Under the pieces are notes generated by a model that did not search any database, was not told the origin of the DNA, and saw only the letters and a list, made by a program, of their open reading frames with translations. From positions 4,650,001 to 4,714,000 of the forward strand of contig OZ253469.1 of NCBI GenBank assembly GCA_965261535.1: DNA of 64,000 bases. Direction: 5' to 3'. This DNA is from VXNE01 sp965261535. GTDB lineage: Bacteria > Pseudomonadota > Gammaproteobacteria > Pseudomonadales > Azotimanducaceae. Position numbers and translations under genes: made by a program. Of the stretch, positions 51,142 to 60,815 are shown one piece after another; position 1 is the stretch's first letter; the number at the start of each line of letters is the position of its first letter.

Positions 51142-52365
51142 ATGACGAACCTGTTCAATATGCTCTGGATGGCGCGCCGCTATCTGACCTCGCGGCGCAA
51201 TCAATACGCGTCCTTCGTCAACTGGGTGTCGTTCGCCGGTTTGGCACTCGGGGTGATGGTTCTGACTGTCGTGGTCAGCGTGATGAATGGTTTCGACCGC
51301 GAGTTGAAATCCAGATTGCTTGGCGCTGTGCCTCACGCTCTGGCGCTACCGCCCCCGGATTGGGATTTTGAAATGCGCTATGCGCCGACGCCATCGGATG
51401 GCATCGTTTCCGTTAGCCGGTTGTTCCAGGGCTCTGCGATGATTTCGCGCAGTGGAGCGGTTACCGCCCTGGCACTGCTCGGCGTGGACGCGGAGGAGGC
51501 GGGCGGTCTGGATCTGATCGCGGATAGCATCGTGCACGGAACGCTCGAAGAACTATTCGAGGGACGCGGGGGAATCATGCTCGGGGCGCCCCTGGCCCGA
51601 GCCTTGGGTCTAGGCGTTGGCGATCCCGTCACCCTCGTCGTGATGGCCCCGGCGGCGAACGGGGCGCGTCCACGAGTCGAACGCTTCACCCTGCGCGCCA
51701 CGTTCGAGGTGGGCGCGGAGCCGGATGCGACCTTTGCCGTGGTTCGCTTCGACGACATCGAACGGCGGGGACTAGCCGCGAGCGGCGCTGCGGGTTGGCG
51801 GATGGTCTTCGCCGATCCCATGGATGTCCCCATGATCGAGGCGGACCTGCGCGCGTCATTGCCGCCCGGCTGGAGGCTCACGACCTGGATGGACAGCTAT
51901 GGCGAACTGTTCCGCGCCGTCGGCCTGGAAAAGACATTGATGTTCGTTTCCCTCGCTTTGGTCGTCGCGATCGCGGCATTCAACATCGTGTCCGGTCAGA
52001 CAATGCTGGTGAACGACAAACGTCGCGACATCGCAATGCTGACAACCATCGGCGCGCCTTCGCGGTTTCTCGTGGAAGTATTCCTGGTACAGGGATTCTC
52101 CGTGGCGGTCCTCGGGATTTGCGTTGGGTTGGTAGGCGGCGTCCTGATCGCCTGGAACGTCGATCCGGTTGTCTCGGGCATCGAATGGCTGACCGGACAG
52201 AGCATCCTGTCGGGGACGGGTTTCGGCGAAATGCCGTCCGCGGTATTGGCCAGCGACCTGGTTGTCATCGCGGCGCTATCGCTGGGCCTTTGCTTCCTCG
52301 CGGTATTGCGGCCGGCGTTGAAGGCCGTGGCCGAGAATCCGGCCCAGGCGTTGCACGAGGGTTGA
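51142..52365 (+). CDS. lolE: Lipoprotein-releasing ABC transporter permease LolE
   Basis: 407-residue second permease of LolCDE, starting MTNLFNMLWMARRYLTSRRNQY. The N-terminal helix region LALGVMVLTVVVSVMNGFDRELKSRLLGAVPH and the C-terminal FtsX-type segment (AFNIVSGQTMLVNDKRRDIAMLTTIG, abbreviated here) are family-typical. It pairs with LolC around LolD. It converges on the DUF2062 gene. Confidence 0.92.
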   Translation: MTNLFNMLWMARRYLTSRRNQYASFVNWVSFAGLALGVMVLTVVVSVMNGFDRELKSRLLGAVPHALALPPPDWDFEMRYAPTPSDGIVSVSRLFQGSAMISRSGAVTALALLGVDAEEAGGLDLIADSIVHGTLEELFEGRGGIMLGAPLARALGLGVGDPVTLVVMAPAANGARPRVERFTLRATFEVGAEPDATFAVVRFDDIERRGLAASGAAGWRMVFADPMDVPMIEADLRASLPPGWRLTTWMDSYGELFRAVGLEKTLMFVSLALVVAIAAFNIVSGQTMLVNDKRRDIAMLTTIGAPSRFLVEVFLVQGFSVAVLGICVGLVGGVLIAWNVDPVVSGIEWLTGQSILSGTGFGEMPSAVLASDLVVIAALSLGLCFLAVLRPALKAVAENPAQALHEG

Positions 52366-52393
52366 AACCGGCGGCGTCATCGCGGCGCCGGCG

Positions 52394-52930
52394 CTACGAC
52401 GTTCTGAGAGCCCTCGCGCGTCGCCGTTCGCGGCGTTGCCGCCAGCGGCGCAGGATGTGAAGCCGCCAGGTCAGCCGGGCGATCACCATCAGTGTAAGCC
52501 CGCTTACCCAGCCGCAAACCAGGCAGCCGATGATCAGCGGCCACCACACGGCCGTGAAGCGAGCGCGCAGCGATTCCCAGGACAGGTCAAGTTCGCTGAC
52601 GGCGGGTTCCATATCGATCAACCATGCGCCGAGCTTGTACGCGAACAGGAACATCGGCGTGAACGTCACCGGATTCGTCACCCAGACGAGCGCTAGCGCG
52701 ATGGGCAAATTGCAGCGCGTCGCGATGGTGAGCACGGCGACTACGAGCATCTGACCCGGTAGCGGAATGAATGCGCAGAACATGCCGATAAAGCAGGCGC
52801 CGCCCACAGAGCGGCGGTGCAAGTGCCAAAGCTCGGGATCCTGTAGGAGATATCGCAACGGCCGCAGTATTCGTATCTCACGAATACTCTGGGCGGTTGG
52901 CAGGTACCGCTGGAAGAAATGCTGTGGCAT
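52394..52930 (-). CDS. DUF2062 membrane protein
   Basis: 178 residues: a short basic N-terminus (MPQHFFQRYLPT), then three to four membrane helices including GGACFIGMFCAFIPLPGQMLV and the DUF2062 core RCNLPIALALVWVTNPVTFTPMF, ending in an Arg-rich tail. DUF2062 genes are common beside lolCDE and comEC in gammaproteobacteria. Function is unknown. It is divergent from comEC with 35 bp between starts. Confidence 0.88.
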   Translation of the reverse strand: MPQHFFQRYLPTAQSIREIRILRPLRYLLQDPELWHLHRRSVGGACFIGMFCAFIPLPGQMLVVAVLTIATRCNLPIALALVWVTNPVTFTPMFLFAYKLGAWLIDMEPAVSELDLSWESLRARFTAVWWPLIIGCLVCGWVSGLTLMVIARLTWRLHILRRWRQRRERRRARALRTS

Positions 52931-52965
52931 ATCAGCATTATGCCAATGCCCAGTGACAAATAGGC

Positions 52966-55293
52966 ATGCGCGTCCTGTTGGCGGCCTTTTCCGGGGGCGT
53001 AGTTATCGTGCATGCGGCACCTCAGTCCGAGGTGGCCGCGATGATCGTGGCTATCGGCGGCGGCGCGCTGCTCTGCGTGCGCGCTGCGCGCGCGGTGGGC
53101 CTGTTCGCACTCGGACTGGCGTGGGGTTCCTGGGCCATCAGCGATGCGACGTCGAACCGGATGTCGCTCTGCTCGGTTCCACTCGAACTGACGTTGACAA
53201 TACGGGGCTTGCCCTCCCGCAGCGGCGACGCCTACCGCTTCGAGGGCGAACTGGCTAGCGGCGCGGACTGCGGACTCGACGCGGGCGACCGGGTTCGGCT
53301 GTCCTGGGTGAGCGAAGACATGCCGCGTCCGGGGCAGCGCTGGCGGATGATCGTCAAGGCCAACCCGGCGCGCGCCTACGTCAATCCGCACGCCTTCGAC
53401 TACGAACGTTGGTTGATGCGCCGCGCCATCGCCGCAACGGGCTACGTCGTCAGCGCAGAGCTTGCGGCGGATACGCGCGATACGGTCTCCGACTTCAGAT
53501 TGCGCTTGCGCGAACGCATCGAGACCATGACGATTTCGCATGGCGGCCTCATTCTCGCCTTGGGCACTGGCGATGCGGCGCTGGTTCCGAACTCTGCCTG
53601 GCGGTTATTCCGCGACACCAGCACGGTGCACCTGTTGGTTATTTCGGGGCTGCATATCGGCATGTTCGGCGCGCTGGGATTGGCGCTCGGCAACCTGATC
53701 GGACGCGTTCTCCCTCTCACACGGCGTTTCAGGGCGCGCGCCGTCTCGGGGCTGGTCGCCATCGCTGCGGTGTTGGCCTATGCGACCCTCGCGGGATGGT
53801 CGCTTCCGGTGACGCGCGCGAGCATCATGGCGGCTGTCGGTATATTCGCGGCGGCCGTCGGTCGGCGCATCGGCGCGATCGATGGGCTTGCATTGGCGCT
53901 CGCGACGGTGCTTGCGGTAGATCCGATGGCGCCGCTGGATACCGGTTTCTGGCTTTCGTTCGCGGCGGTTGGCGTACTCATCGCCTTTTTCGCGCCTCGC
54001 TCACATGGACGAACCGAGCGCACAGTCCTGTCGCGTCTTCAAGCGCGCGTCGTGGCGCTCATCCTGGCGCAACTCGTCATCTGCGTCGGATTCGCTCCCT
54101 GGCTCGGTATCTTCAGCGGCGATATCCAACCCTTCGCGCTGTTCGCCAACCTCGTGTTGATCCCCTTGGTAGCCTCGGCCGCGGCACCGCTGTCGGTGAT
54201 GGGTGTATTGGCATTGCCGCTCGCGCCGACACTGGCCGAGATGCCGCTGGCGGTTGCGGACTCGACGCTCGGCGCGGTCATGTGGATCGTCGAGCGCGTA
54301 GGCGAAGTGCCGACGGTGCCGGCCAGCAACCGCGTTGGAGCATTGGCTGCCGCGACGGCGTTGTCCCTGGCTTTTCTCCTGCCGTGGTCAAACATTGCCC
54401 GCTGCGTCCTCGCTGCCGCGATGTTCTCAACGTTGACGTTGCTCGATCGCGTTCCAGAGGGTCGATTCGACCTGATTGCGCTGGATGTCGGGCAGGGCAC
54501 ATCCGCCCTCGTGAGAACGCGCAATCACGCGTTGATCTACGACACCGGGCCGCGCTATCCGTCGGGTTACGATGCTGGCGATGCCATCGTTGTGCCCGTA
54601 GTGCTGCGCGAGAACGGCCGTGGAATCTCGCAGCTCGTATTGAGCCACGCGGACATCGATCATGTAGGCGGCGCGACGGCCGTGTTGACCCGCCTGGATG
54701 TCCGCGGGGTCAGCGCGGGCGAACCAACGGAGGGGATCTCAGCGCGGCCGTGTCGGCGGGGCGATGCGTGGCTTTGGGACGGTGTTCGGTTTCGTGTCTT
54801 GTGGCCCCCCGGCCCGGCGGCTGGCAACGATGCCTCGTGCGTGATCGAAATCGACGACGGTGAACATCGAGCCATACTGACGGGAGACGTAGGAAGCGCC
54901 GCGGAGAGACGTATCGATATTCGCCCGGTGCGCGTGATGGTGGCGCCGCATCACGGCAGTCGCACGTCCTCGTCGGCAGCGTTCGTTGCGCGGGCGTGTC
55001 CCCGTGTGGCCATCTTTTCTGCGGGTTTCCGAAATCGTTTCGGTCATCCACATCCGGAGGTGGTCGAAAGATATCGTTCCATCGGCGCGCACCTGGTGAC
55101 CACGGGCGATCTCGGCGCCATCAGGTGGCGCAGCGACGCGCCGGCATCGTTGACAGCGGCGCGGGACGATTGGCGCTATTGGCGAACCGGGCGGCGGCCA
55201 GCCATGCACCGCCTGGATCGGGCTTCTGCTGTTGTGCCGTCGGCACAGGACGGCACGTCGCCAGTTTGCCGAACCGAGGATCCTTTGCCGTGA
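52966..55293 (+). CDS. comEC: DNA internalisation protein ComEC/Rec2
   Basis: 775-residue inner-membrane channel for single-stranded DNA in natural transformation. Domain order: N-terminal OB-like DUF4131 region, Competence domain with LVISGLHIGMFGALG, a long helical bundle (WSLPVTRASIMAAVGIFAAA, DTGFWLSFAAVGVLIAFF), and a C-terminal metallo-beta-lactamase domain (LDVGQGTSALVRTRNHALIY, LSHADIDHVGGATAVL, VMVAPHHGSRTSSS). Full length and intact, so uptake of DNA is plausible, consistent with the mosaic nature of the flanking region; the other competence genes are not in the window. Confidence 0.95.
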   Translation: MRVLLAAFSGGVVIVHAAPQSEVAAMIVAIGGGALLCVRAARAVGLFALGLAWGSWAISDATSNRMSLCSVPLELTLTIRGLPSRSGDAYRFEGELASGADCGLDAGDRVRLSWVSEDMPRPGQRWRMIVKANPARAYVNPHAFDYERWLMRRAIAATGYVVSAELAADTRDTVSDFRLRLRERIETMTISHGGLILALGTGDAALVPNSAWRLFRDTSTVHLLVISGLHIGMFGALGLALGNLIGRVLPLTRRFRARAVSGLVAIAAVLAYATLAGWSLPVTRASIMAAVGIFAAAVGRRIGAIDGLALALATVLAVDPMAPLDTGFWLSFAAVGVLIAFFAPRSHGRTERTVLSRLQARVVALILAQLVICVGFAPWLGIFSGDIQPFALFANLVLIPLVASAAAPLSVMGVLALPLAPTLAEMPLAVADSTLGAVMWIVERVGEVPTVPASNRVGALAAATALSLAFLLPWSNIARCVLAAAMFSTLTLLDRVPEGRFDLIALDVGQGTSALVRTRNHALIYDTGPRYPSGYDAGDAIVVPVVLRENGRGISQLVLSHADIDHVGGATAVLTRLDVRGVSAGEPTEGISARPCRRGDAWLWDGVRFRVLWPPGPAAGNDASCVIEIDDGEHRAILTGDVGSAAERRIDIRPVRVMVAPHHGSRTSSSAAFVARACPRVAIFSAGFRNRFGHPHPEVVERYRSIGAHLVTTGDLGAIRWRSDAPASLTAARDDWRYWRTGRRPAMHRLDRASAVVPSAQDGTSPVCRTEDPLP

Positions 55294-55406
55294 TGTCAGA
55301 GAGGCGCCGCTGCACCTGGGCTGACGAAATCGGACCCGTCAAAATATCGTGGAGATTCCGCCTTTAGTGTCGTTAATAGTATCATCTGGTCGGATGGTGG
55401 AATGTC

Positions 55407-55753
55407 TTGAATCTGGATGCATTTCGACGGAACCCGCAGGGATTTCGCTACCGGGACTTGTGCAAGCTATGCAACAAATACTTTGGCAAGCCTCGGCAAT
55501 AAGGGTACGAGTCACCGTGTGTACCGCACACACTGGCATGGAACAAACGGCCGTTGGGAGCATTGGCGACAAGGGGGGTGTTCCATGGTCGACGAGCGGG
55601 GCCGGGCCACGGGCGAAGCCGAAGGCGCCGACCGTGGGGCACTGGCATGGGGACCCACGGGTAAACATCCAAAGTGATCGTGGGATGGCCAAGGCGTATC
55701 AGGTTCGACAGGTCATTAGGGCAATCGAGAAACTGGAGCTCGTGAATGATTGA
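55407..55753 (+). pseudogene. HicA-type toxin gene, broken by a 109-bp insertion and a one-base shift
   Basis: Three collinear pieces in three frames make one toxin of the HicA type that accompanies this HicB: NPQGFRYRDLCKLCNKYFG (55407-55499), GTSHRVYRTHWHG (55504-55542) and GDPRVNIQSDRGMAKAYQ followed by VRQVIRAIEKLELVND (55649-55753). The first join needs loss of one base near 55500 (CAATAAGGG). The second needs removal of 109 bp bounded by the direct repeat CACTGGCATGG. The final TGA overlaps the HicB ATG, the normal toxin-antitoxin coupling. The toxin is therefore dead while its antitoxin is intact. Confidence 0.82.
55531..55650 (+). repeat. 109-bp insertion bounded by 11-bp direct repeats inside the toxin gene
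   Basis: CACTGGCATGG at 55531-55541 is repeated at 55640-55650. Collapsing the two copies restores the toxin reading frame (VYRTHWHGDPRVNIQ). The enclosed 98 bp are GC-rich with no obvious terminal inverted repeats and no open frame worth naming. The 11-bp repeats could be a target-site duplication of a small element or the product of slipped or end-joining repair. Confidence 0.8.
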
Positions 55754-56090
55754 CCACTATACGTATCGAATTACGTGGTCGGCGGAAGACGGCGAGCACG
55801 TGGGTCGTTGTGCCGAACTCCCATCGCTGAGTTGGCTTGCGCCGACGGCGGGGGAGGCGTTGGCCGGGATTCGGAACCTGGTGCAGGGTGTTCTGACTGA
55901 CATGCGGGACACCGGCGAATCCCCGCCCAAGCCACTTGCGGACCGTCCGTACAGCGGGAGGTTTGTGGTACGTATCCCGCCCGAGACGCACCGCGATCTC
56001 GCGATCCAGGCGGCCGAGCAAGGCGTGAGCCTCAATCGGCTGGTCAGTGCTCGCCTGAGCGGACAGGTTCGTGCTCATCAGCGAGGTTAG
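55746..56090 (+). CDS. HicB-family antitoxin (partner toxin broken)
   Basis: 114 residues. N-terminal HicB fold: YTYRITWSAEDGEHVGRC and AELPSLSWLAPTAGEALAGI; C-terminal Arc/ribbon-helix-helix DNA-binding part: FVVRIPPETHRDLAIQAAEQ followed by GVSLNRLVSARLSG. The ATG lies within the stop of the upstream toxin pseudogene. An orphan antitoxin can still repress its promoter or protect against related toxins. Confidence 0.9.
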   Translation: MIDHYTYRITWSAEDGEHVGRCAELPSLSWLAPTAGEALAGIRNLVQGVLTDMRDTGESPPKPLADRPYSGRFVVRIPPETHRDLAIQAAEQGVSLNRLVSARLSGQVRAHQRG

Positions 56091-56153
56091 CCAAGCGAAC
56101 AGCAGGATTGCCAACCGTGCTTCTCCGCCGCATCTTGCACGACCCACTGAGAT

Positions 56154-57959
56154 CTATTCGGTTTGTCCCTTATGCAGGATATGGACACGATCAGCTTCCA
56201 GGTCGGTCCAGATCTCTGTCCCGCCGTCGGGCCAAATGACGGTCACTGCATCGACGCGATCCATTGCGCCCAGCCCGAAGGTGAGTACCGGTTCCACCTG
56301 GGACAGGTAGCCGCGGCTCGGCATGACAGTGCGATACTGCCGCGTCCCTGATGCCTCGAGTATGGCCCGCGCGCCGATGGCATATACGTTGGGCCGCGGC
56401 GCGCGCAGCTTCAGGCGCAGCCAGTGGTTGCCCAGGCGCTGATCGTTGCGGAGCAACACAGCTTGTCCGCCGGCCTGGGTCAGCGCAAGGTCCAGGTCGC
56501 CGTCCGCATCGATGTCGGCGTAGGCCGCACCGCGCGCGACCCGCGGAGTCGCCATCACTGCCTCTACGAGTTGGAAAGGGCGCGCGCACTGCGGCCCGCA
56601 GTTCCAGAACAGTTGCGCTGGCTGCGCGTAGCTTTGGCTGGCCTGAACCTTGGCGATCTCGGGCTCGACGTGGCCATTGGCGGCGAAAAGATCCGCGCGG
56701 CCGTCAAGGTCGGCGTCAAGGAATAGCAGGCCGAAGGTCAGCGCTCGCCGGCTGTCGGCGCCGACGCCGGCGACGATGGCGTCGTCGCTGAACAGATCCG
56801 CGCCCGCACGAGACACGTAGAACGAAGTCATTTCGTTGGCGAAGTTGCCGATGGCGATGGCAAGGCGGTCGTCGTTGGCGAAGTGGGCGGCATCGATGCC
56901 CATGGCCCCGGTCGCGAGGCCGGCGGTGTCGAAGGCGAGTCCCGACTCGACGCCCGCCTCGCGGAAACTGCCATCGCCGCGATTCAAATAGAGGAAGTTG
57001 CGCACGGTGTCGTTGGCGACGGCGACATCCAGCCACCCGTCTCCGTTTACGTCCACCGGCAGCGCGGCGAGGGCCTTTCCGCCGGGCAAACCCGTGGCGG
57101 GATTGGAGACCCGAATACCGGACTCGGCGGATACATCGGTGAAGCGCTCCCCGTCGTTGCGAAACAGATAATTGTCAGCGCCGGCGAAATCCGTGGGCGG
57201 GCCGTACGCACGACCGACGCCGGTCAGCCGGTAGTCGACTTCGCGATCGACTTCCGGCGACCATTGAACGTAGTTGCACACGAAAAGGTCGAGATCGCCG
57301 TCGCGGTCGTAGTCGAAGAACGCGGCGCCGGTGCTCCAGGCATCGGCCTCGCCGGCAACGCCGGCGGCGTCCGTACTATCGATGAAGCTCCCGCCGACAT
57401 TGCGCATCAGTCGGTTCCGACCGAGAGCGGTGACATAGGCATCCAGATGTCCGTCTCCGTCGTAGTCGCCGACCGCCGCGCCCATGCCGTACAGCGTCAG
57501 GTCGAAACCTGCGCGCAAGGTGACATCTTCGAACGTCCCGCCGCCAAGATTGCGGTATAGGCGTGAAGTGGGTCTCGAGGGCGGGGCGGGGCGCCATGGC
57601 CAGCGATCCGAGTTAATGAGCAGCAGATCCTGGTCGCCGTCGCCATCGTAGTCCAGGAAGGCGACGCCGCCGCCCATGGTTTCCGGCAGCAGGCGTTCCC
57701 CGTAAGCGCCGTTCTCGTGGACGAAGTGGATACCGGCACTCTCCGTGATGTCGGTGAACTTGACCGGCGGCGGTTTTACCGTCTCTTGCGGCACTGGCAG
57801 GGGCCCCGGGACGTTGGCTTCTTCGACGATCTCTTGCGGATGCCAAGGCCGAGTTGCCAGAAACACCGCGATGCCCGCTGCCGCGAGTATCGCGATAGCG
57901 GCGAGCGATTGCAGCAACGCGCGGCGGATGCGCGCTTCTCCGGCGGACAGTGCGTTCAC
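56154..57959 (-). CDS. Exported FG-GAP/VCBS repeat protein with ASPIC/UnbV domain
   Basis: 601 residues from a GTG at 57959 that overlaps the stop of the cytochrome gene (GTGA). The N-terminus MNALSAGEARIRRALLQ is followed by one membrane helix (about residues 17-35), so the rest is periplasmic or secreted. Six calcium-type FG-GAP motifs (DYDGDGDQD, DYDGDGHLD, DYDRDGDLD, DVNGDGWLD, DADLDGRAD, DIDADGDLD) build a beta-propeller. The C-terminus (NHWLRLKLRAPRPNVYAIGA and TVIWPDGG) is the ASPIC/UnbV domain of CRTAC1-like proteins. No function is established. Co-translation with the multiheme protein implies a shared extracytoplasmic complex. Confidence 0.88.
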   Translation of the reverse strand: MNALSAGEARIRRALLQSLAAIAILAAAGIAVFLATRPWHPQEIVEEANVPGPLPVPQETVKPPPVKFTDITESAGIHFVHENGAYGERLLPETMGGGVAFLDYDGDGDQDLLLINSDRWPWRPAPPSRPTSRLYRNLGGGTFEDVTLRAGFDLTLYGMGAAVGDYDGDGHLDAYVTALGRNRLMRNVGGSFIDSTDAAGVAGEADAWSTGAAFFDYDRDGDLDLFVCNYVQWSPEVDREVDYRLTGVGRAYGPPTDFAGADNYLFRNDGERFTDVSAESGIRVSNPATGLPGGKALAALPVDVNGDGWLDVAVANDTVRNFLYLNRGDGSFREAGVESGLAFDTAGLATGAMGIDAAHFANDDRLAIAIGNFANEMTSFYVSRAGADLFSDDAIVAGVGADSRRALTFGLLFLDADLDGRADLFAANGHVEPEIAKVQASQSYAQPAQLFWNCGPQCARPFQLVEAVMATPRVARGAAYADIDADGDLDLALTQAGGQAVLLRNDQRLGNHWLRLKLRAPRPNVYAIGARAILEASGTRQYRTVMPSRGYLSQVEPVLTFGLGAMDRVDAVTVIWPDGGTEIWTDLEADRVHILHKGQTE

Positions 57960-60667
57960 AGGTCCCCGCCGACGCGCTGGAGATCGTGGACGACGAGCGC
58001 TTGGGCGGCGAAGTTGGCTGCCGGATCGCGCAGGCGGGCAGCGGCCAGCGCGCGATCCTGGGCGTTGTCGTCGGGTCGATAGGTGGCGTGCAGCGCTCGA
58101 TGGCGGTTTGCGGTCTCCTCGTCGCCAAGCCGCGCGTGGACCTGCGCGAGACCATAGTGGGCGACGACGTTTTCCGGGTCCTCGGCGAGCGCGGCGTCGT
58201 GGCGGTCTGCGGCCCAGCGGAGCAGTTGTTCTTCCTCCGCACGCGTGGCCGCCAGCTTTGCGCGCTCGAACAGCGCGCGCGCCAGCGCGTTCTGCACCCG
58301 GTAGTCGCGGGAGAAGTCGAATCCGCGCCGCCGCGCCTCTTCGAAACGGGTATCCGCCAGGTCGGTGAAACTGCGTATGGCGGCGTCGAATTCGCCGTTC
58401 TGCATGTCGACGAGTCCACCAAACCACGCCACGGACCACGGATAGGCACCGTTGGTCGCGGCCCGGCGCAACGCGGCGGCAGCCTCAATCAGCCTGCCTT
58501 CCCGGATCATGACGCGGGCGAGATTCAAATCGCCTTCCGGTCGGCCAAACGCGGCGACGCGACGAAACGCTTCTTCCGCGTGGCGCAGAGCGCCGCGTTC
58601 GGGCTTGGCGAGGAGACCGATGCCGTAGTCGTTCCAGCGCTCCCACTCGGGTATGTCGGGCGGGGGCGATGTGCCTGGCATGTCGGCCACGGGAAAGACG
58701 AGCACGTCCTCGGCGATCGTGATGATCGGGAGGTCGTTATGCTCGAAGCGTTCTCCCTGGAAGGCGCGCATGTAGGTGGTATCGAACTTGCGGTAGCGCA
58801 GTGCCACGGAGACTTCGACAGGGGCGACGGCAGTTTCTGGAATCCGCACGCGATAGTGCGCGGTGGTGGCCGCCCCCGGCGCAATCTGGTGATCGTAGAG
58901 CTTGGTAAATATGTCCTCGGCGTTCCGGCGGTCGATGCGGTTGCCGTGCCGATCCAGCACATATGCGTTGACGAAGTGCGACCACGGGTCCACCGCGCCG
59001 TCGCTGTCGCGCGCGCCGCTGCGGCCGATGACGTTGCCGGCGCTTTTGACGGCGACGTCGAGCCAGACCTCGTTGGAGTCTGCTGTTCCTTCCGTAAACA
59101 GGTGGCCGAGACGCAGGGTCCGCATGACCACGTCGAACACGTAGGTCTCCCCGGGCGTCAGGGCGGGCACTTCGGGACGCAGCGGCGCAATCGTTTCCGC
59201 TTCGATGTCCGTGCCCGCGCGTATGGCGAACAGGTCGACTCTGAGCGCGCCTTCCAGCATCGCGCGGTGGGCATCGATCACCTCGTCCGGCCATCCGAGC
59301 AAGGCGCCCAACGCCGTATTGGCCGCCGGAAACTGGTGCCCGCGGATCGCCGGTTCGCCGAGGGTTGCATCGAAATCGGCAGCGAAGTCGGCGGAGGCCA
59401 CGGGCTGCATGTGGCACCCATTGCAGTTGGTCTCGGCGCGCGGGGGATAGTAGAAGCTCTGCGCGCCATGGCCCGACACGCCGCTCAGGAGGAACGCGTC
59501 GTAGTGATTCTGGCCTCGCAGCCACTTGTAGGCGTTCAGCGCCTTTGGCAAATGTACCTTGTGACAGGTGCCGCAGAATTCCGCGGTTCGATGCACGGGT
59601 TTCAGGAAAGAACGTTTATGCAGGTCCGGGTTGCTCTTGATGGACAATCCGTTGATCCATGCCAGCATGGCGTTGTCGGAGAAGGCGAACGGATAGTGCT
59701 TCGGCACGCCGATGACGTAGTCCGCGTTGCCGCGCGGGCTACCCAGGCTCTCGATGGCGTGGCAGGCGACGCAGGTAATGCCGGCGTGCGCTGTGGGATG
59801 TTCCTCGTCGTCGAATGCCGGATCGTCGAACGCGCCGGTGAAAAGCGGCACGGGATCGTGACAGCCGGCGCAAAATCGCGCCGCCGAGACGTCGCCGTCG
59901 CGCGCGAGCACCATGCGGCGGGTATTGCGCACCGAAAACAGGTAGGCCGGATTGTTGAAGGATGCGAGACGATGCGCGCTGTGGCGCCACTGCGCGTGGA
60001 TGTCGGCGTGACAACGGGCGCAGTAGTCGTCCCGCATGAGTTCTTCCGCGGGGACAAGGCGGCCGGTCACCGTTCTTGCCAGGGACGGAAGAAAGTCGGC
60101 CTGGGCGTGCGCGCGCTCGGTAGCGGCGGGTTCGGCGAGCCACGCGCCCGCCAGGCCGACAACGATGCCCGCGAGTGCGATGGCGCTGCCCGCGAGCCAG
60201 CGGATGGGCGGCCCCGCCAACCGGTGCAGGACGAATAGCCAGCACGCGGCGAAGGGTGCCGCGACATGCAGCCAGTAGGCGATGGAGCGGGCGGAAGCGC
60301 CGCGCAGCTCGATCACTGGAATACCGCGCGTCAGCGCGAAGCCGGAGCCGATCAGCAGCAGGACGACGGCGAAGAGTGCCAGACCGAGTCGTATCGCCAA
60401 CCTGTTCGGACGGTGAATGGCGCGTCGCAGGTGCAGCGCGGCATAGATGATCGCGGGCAATGCGATGGCGAATCCCAGCGCGAGATGGCCGAGAAACATC
60501 GATTGGTACAGCGGCCCTTCCAGGCTCGCGCCCTCGAACCATTGCAGCAGGGAAACCGCGCCCAGGTAGATCGAGTTGACGATCAGGAGTGCGAACAGCA
60601 CGAGCACGGCAACGAGTAGCTTGCGCAACCGCGGCCCGACGGCTTCCGGCATGCTTGGGTGGTTCAT
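57956..60667 (-). CDS. Membrane-anchored pentaheme cytochrome c with TPR-like C-terminus
   Basis: 903 residues. Residues about 15-180 form four or five membrane helices with several histidines (LGHLALGF, YWLHVAAPF, FVLHRLAG), compatible with b-type haem or quinol contact. Five CxxCH sites follow: CARCH 216, CAGCH 266, CVACH 299, CGTCH 365, CNGCH 415. Residues about 480-660 are a beta-rich domain (GETYVFDVVMRTLRLGHLF). The C-terminal about 230 residues are tetratricopeptide-like (ERGALRHAEEAFRRVAAFGR, AEDPENVVAHYGLAQVHARL). Likely an electron-transfer protein facing the periplasm; the reaction is unknown. Operon with the propeller gene downstream. Confidence 0.85.
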   Translation of the reverse strand: MNHPSMPEAVGPRLRKLLVAVLVLFALLIVNSIYLGAVSLLQWFEGASLEGPLYQSMFLGHLALGFAIALPAIIYAALHLRRAIHRPNRLAIRLGLALFAVVLLLIGSGFALTRGIPVIELRGASARSIAYWLHVAAPFAACWLFVLHRLAGPPIRWLAGSAIALAGIVVGLAGAWLAEPAATERAHAQADFLPSLARTVTGRLVPAEELMRDDYCARCHADIHAQWRHSAHRLASFNNPAYLFSVRNTRRMVLARDGDVSAARFCAGCHDPVPLFTGAFDDPAFDDEEHPTAHAGITCVACHAIESLGSPRGNADYVIGVPKHYPFAFSDNAMLAWINGLSIKSNPDLHKRSFLKPVHRTAEFCGTCHKVHLPKALNAYKWLRGQNHYDAFLLSGVSGHGAQSFYYPPRAETNCNGCHMQPVASADFAADFDATLGEPAIRGHQFPAANTALGALLGWPDEVIDAHRAMLEGALRVDLFAIRAGTDIEAETIAPLRPEVPALTPGETYVFDVVMRTLRLGHLFTEGTADSNEVWLDVAVKSAGNVIGRSGARDSDGAVDPWSHFVNAYVLDRHGNRIDRRNAEDIFTKLYDHQIAPGAATTAHYRVRIPETAVAPVEVSVALRYRKFDTTYMRAFQGERFEHNDLPIITIAEDVLVFPVADMPGTSPPPDIPEWERWNDYGIGLLAKPERGALRHAEEAFRRVAAFGRPEGDLNLARVMIREGRLIEAAAALRRAATNGAYPWSVAWFGGLVDMQNGEFDAAIRSFTDLADTRFEEARRRGFDFSRDYRVQNALARALFERAKLAATRAEEEQLLRWAADRHDAALAEDPENVVAHYGLAQVHARLGDEETANRHRALHATYRPDDNAQDRALAAARLRDPAANFAAQALVVHDLQRVGGDL

Positions 60668-60815
60668 GCGATGCGACCCGCGCTCCGAGACTCCTTAAGC
60701 CGCGAGGGAATCGACGGACACGTCAGGCTTCGGCAATGGTTGATTGCACCAAGACGACAGTCGGGAGCTGCGGGATGGATGGATATATCGCAAGAGCAAT
60801 CTCACGAATTCCGTC

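Noticed and set aside
55349..55753. A 134-residue protein in one frame upstream of hicB
   Set aside because: Only its last ~35 residues resemble a toxin; the earlier part of that toxin is found in the other two frames, so it is a broken gene and not a novel protein.
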